Origin: Glandiceps talaboti
Lineage: Eukaryota; Hemichordata; Enteropneusta; Spengelidae
Length of the DNA stretch: 64,000 bases
Direction: 5' to 3'
Assembly (NCBI RefSeq): GCF_964340395.1
Contig: NC_135561.1
Location: 6,827,018-6,891,017, forward strand
Position 1 is the stretch's first letter. Every line of letters starts with the position of its first letter. The notes beneath the pieces were generated by a model. The model was not told the origin of the DNA. It ran no database searches and was given only the letters and a program-made list of their open reading frames with translations. Positions 50,206 to 64,000 of this stretch are shown here, piece after piece. The translations under genes were made by a program, and so were the position numbers.

Positions 50206-51229
50206 ACATATATGCACTCAATGCCGAGTTTGGCTGTTGCAATAGAGATATCCAGACTGTAATGATGTCATCGGTCTTGGCATGTTAGATTTGAGGATTG
50301 GGAGATTAGACTATGCCAACAAAGGCTGATCTGTCAGTCTGAGTCATAACATATGGTTACATAACAATGACTGGTCCTGGCAAGCATTTACTGTTTATTA
50401 AGGAATCTTTTATTCACTGAAGATCTAGTACAAAACTAAACAAAAAATGATCATTATCCAAGCAAAAGTGAGAAATTAAAAAAAAATGTAAAAAATGTAA
50501 AAAAAAACAAAACAAAAAAAAACAACTGAAAAATAAGATAAAATAGTATTAGTGCTTAAGTATTATACTATAAGTGACAGCCATGTTGCGTTTAGGAGAG
50601 TACAGCATCAGTTCTTCTCCCCTCAGCACCCGTTGAAGGGGTGTGGGGGAGACAGATAATATATCTCTGAAGGAGTTTGTCATAGTAGTTTCTCAACTGT
50701 GTAGAAAACCGTGAAAGAGAAAAGAAAAACCAAGATGAAGAATATAAAATTGCTCCATCTTGAAAATTACTTTTTTGGCCTAGCAGTTTTGTAAGAAATA
50801 CCACAATTAATGTAACATACTTTAGTTTGAAGGAACCTTGAAAAATCACTAAAAATTAAGTTTTTTAGGAACGGACGAAAATATGGGATCTCTTCACTGT
50901 TAGTTTTTGATAATAATAACATAATATCTATATCTTCAGTACAGTAGGCATTAGAGATATGCACTAAAACGACCAAAATGTTAATATTATTTAATATTTA
51001 AAAACCTGGCCTGCACAGGCTGTGAGTATAACTTAAAGTAGGCTTCAATCTCCTTTACTCATCCACAAGAACACAAATACACATCAAAGTCTTTTCATTT
51101 CATTTCTCTGATTAATAATTGCAAAGTTCCCTTTTACTTTTACCTTTCTGAGCTGGAGATAAAAAATATGTTAAAAATGATAAGTGCTTTTCATTTTTGG
51201 AGATAAAATATATTGCAGAAAGTGTCACT
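50206..51229. other. Intergenic 3' of PREP, no gene seen
   Basis: Unique AT-rich sequence with A-rich runs near 50470-50530. Candidate minus-strand AATAAA signals for PREP occur at about 50394-50412, some 1.4 kb past the stop. That distance makes them uncertain. Confidence 0.35.
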
Positions 51230-51440
51230 AATTCTCAGTACCTGTGATAGTATTTCACCTCATGCTAGGAGGTCAAAATAGAACAAGAAGGTCGACTTAT
51301 TCTCAGTACCTGTGATAGTATTTTACACCATGCTAGGGGGTCAAAAAGAACAAGAAGGTCGACTTATTCTCAGTACCTGTTTAAGCATTTTACCTCATGC
51401 TAGGGGGTCAAAAATAGAACAGGGTCGACTTATTCTCATG
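51230..51440. repeat. Minisatellite of about 68 bp, three copies
   Basis: Unit with 'ctcagtacctgtgatagtat', 'catgctagggggtcaaaa' and 'gaacaagaaggtcgactt'. Confidence 0.9.
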
Positions 51441-51589
51441 TGTGTCTATAGAAATGCATGTGAATGGCAGGGAGCAGAAGTTATTGTGTCGACCAAGAAA
51501 ATTGAATGTTCATTATTTTTATGATGCGCCTAGGCAGTAATATTCTATTTCAGGTACCGAGAATTATGGCAGCATCCCTTTTCTTGTGT

Positions 51590-51690
51590 ATTTCCTAGCT
51601 AGACATAAAAAATACTGCCAATGGCAACTGGCACAACTGGAGAACATGGGGAACTACTGAACCTCAGTTCAGCTGTGCTCAAAACTATGA
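51590..51690 (-). repeat. Element I terminal fragments (solo ends)
   Basis: Contains the tail 'atactgccaatggca...gcacaactg' joined directly to the inverted head hairpin 'actactgaacctcagttcag'. It looks like an Element I copy that lost its whole interior. Confidence 0.5.
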
Positions 51691-51798
51691 AAAAAAGATC
51701 ATTCAGTTTTGTCAGTCTACTTCTTATATATTAGATAGGATGTTATAGGAGTATATGACTAGTCTTGTAGATATTGCATAGCAATGTTGCATAGCTGC

Positions 51799-63945
<12,147 letters not shown>

Positions 63946-64000
63946 GATTGCGTCCAGGATTGTGCAAAATATACTATGCCACTTCAAAACTGTCAATGGA

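Overview
The window is animal nuclear DNA. The genes have many GT-AG introns, and the rest is AT-rich sequence full of microsatellites, minisatellites and transposon copies. One tRNA-derived SINE, several terminal-inverted-repeat elements and hairpin-headed microsatellite-carrying elements are visible. The gene set (a prolyl oligopeptidase very close to vertebrate PREP, an NRF-6-type acyltransferase, a chymotrypsin-fold protease and a giant SecA-like protein) fits a marine invertebrate. I lean to an invertebrate deuterostome such as a lancelet or hemichordate, but the sequence alone does not settle the phylum.

Layout: 1-6.1 kb is degenerate repeats. 6.1-10.0 kb is a complete six-exon trypsin-type serine protease. 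10.0-13.8 kb is intergenic. 13.8-32.9 kb holds five exons of an NRF-6-like acyltransferase gene. A 12.9 kb intron packed with mobile elements sits where the catalytic core exons should be. 32.9-38.7 kb is intergenic, with foldback elements and microsatellites. 38.7-46.3 kb is a two-exon gene for a protein of about 2343 residues. 46.3-51.8 kb is intergenic, with a direct duplication and minisatellites. 51.8-63.9 kb is a complete 17-exon PREP gene. All four recognised genes lie on the minus strand. They show no obvious functional link.

The item most worth attention is the giant gene. It joins a short exon (CxxC zinc-finger-like segment plus charged helix) to one uninterrupted 6.6 kb exon. That exon encodes a full SecA-type ATPase motor, a TPR-like stretch, a hydrophobic region, an apparently circularly permuted OTU-like cysteine protease module and an unrecognised C-terminal domain. 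SecA is a bacterial and plastid secretion motor, so this architecture in an animal nuclear gene points to an exapted, probably transferred, system. A second unusual item is in PREP. The 3' ends of exons 7 and 8, including their splice donors, are tandemly copied into the following introns (about 11 extra copies for exon 8).

Exon coordinates were worked out by hand from splice consensus, reading-frame phase and family similarity. In the three intact genes every junction phase agrees and the summed lengths are multiples of three. No database search was possible.
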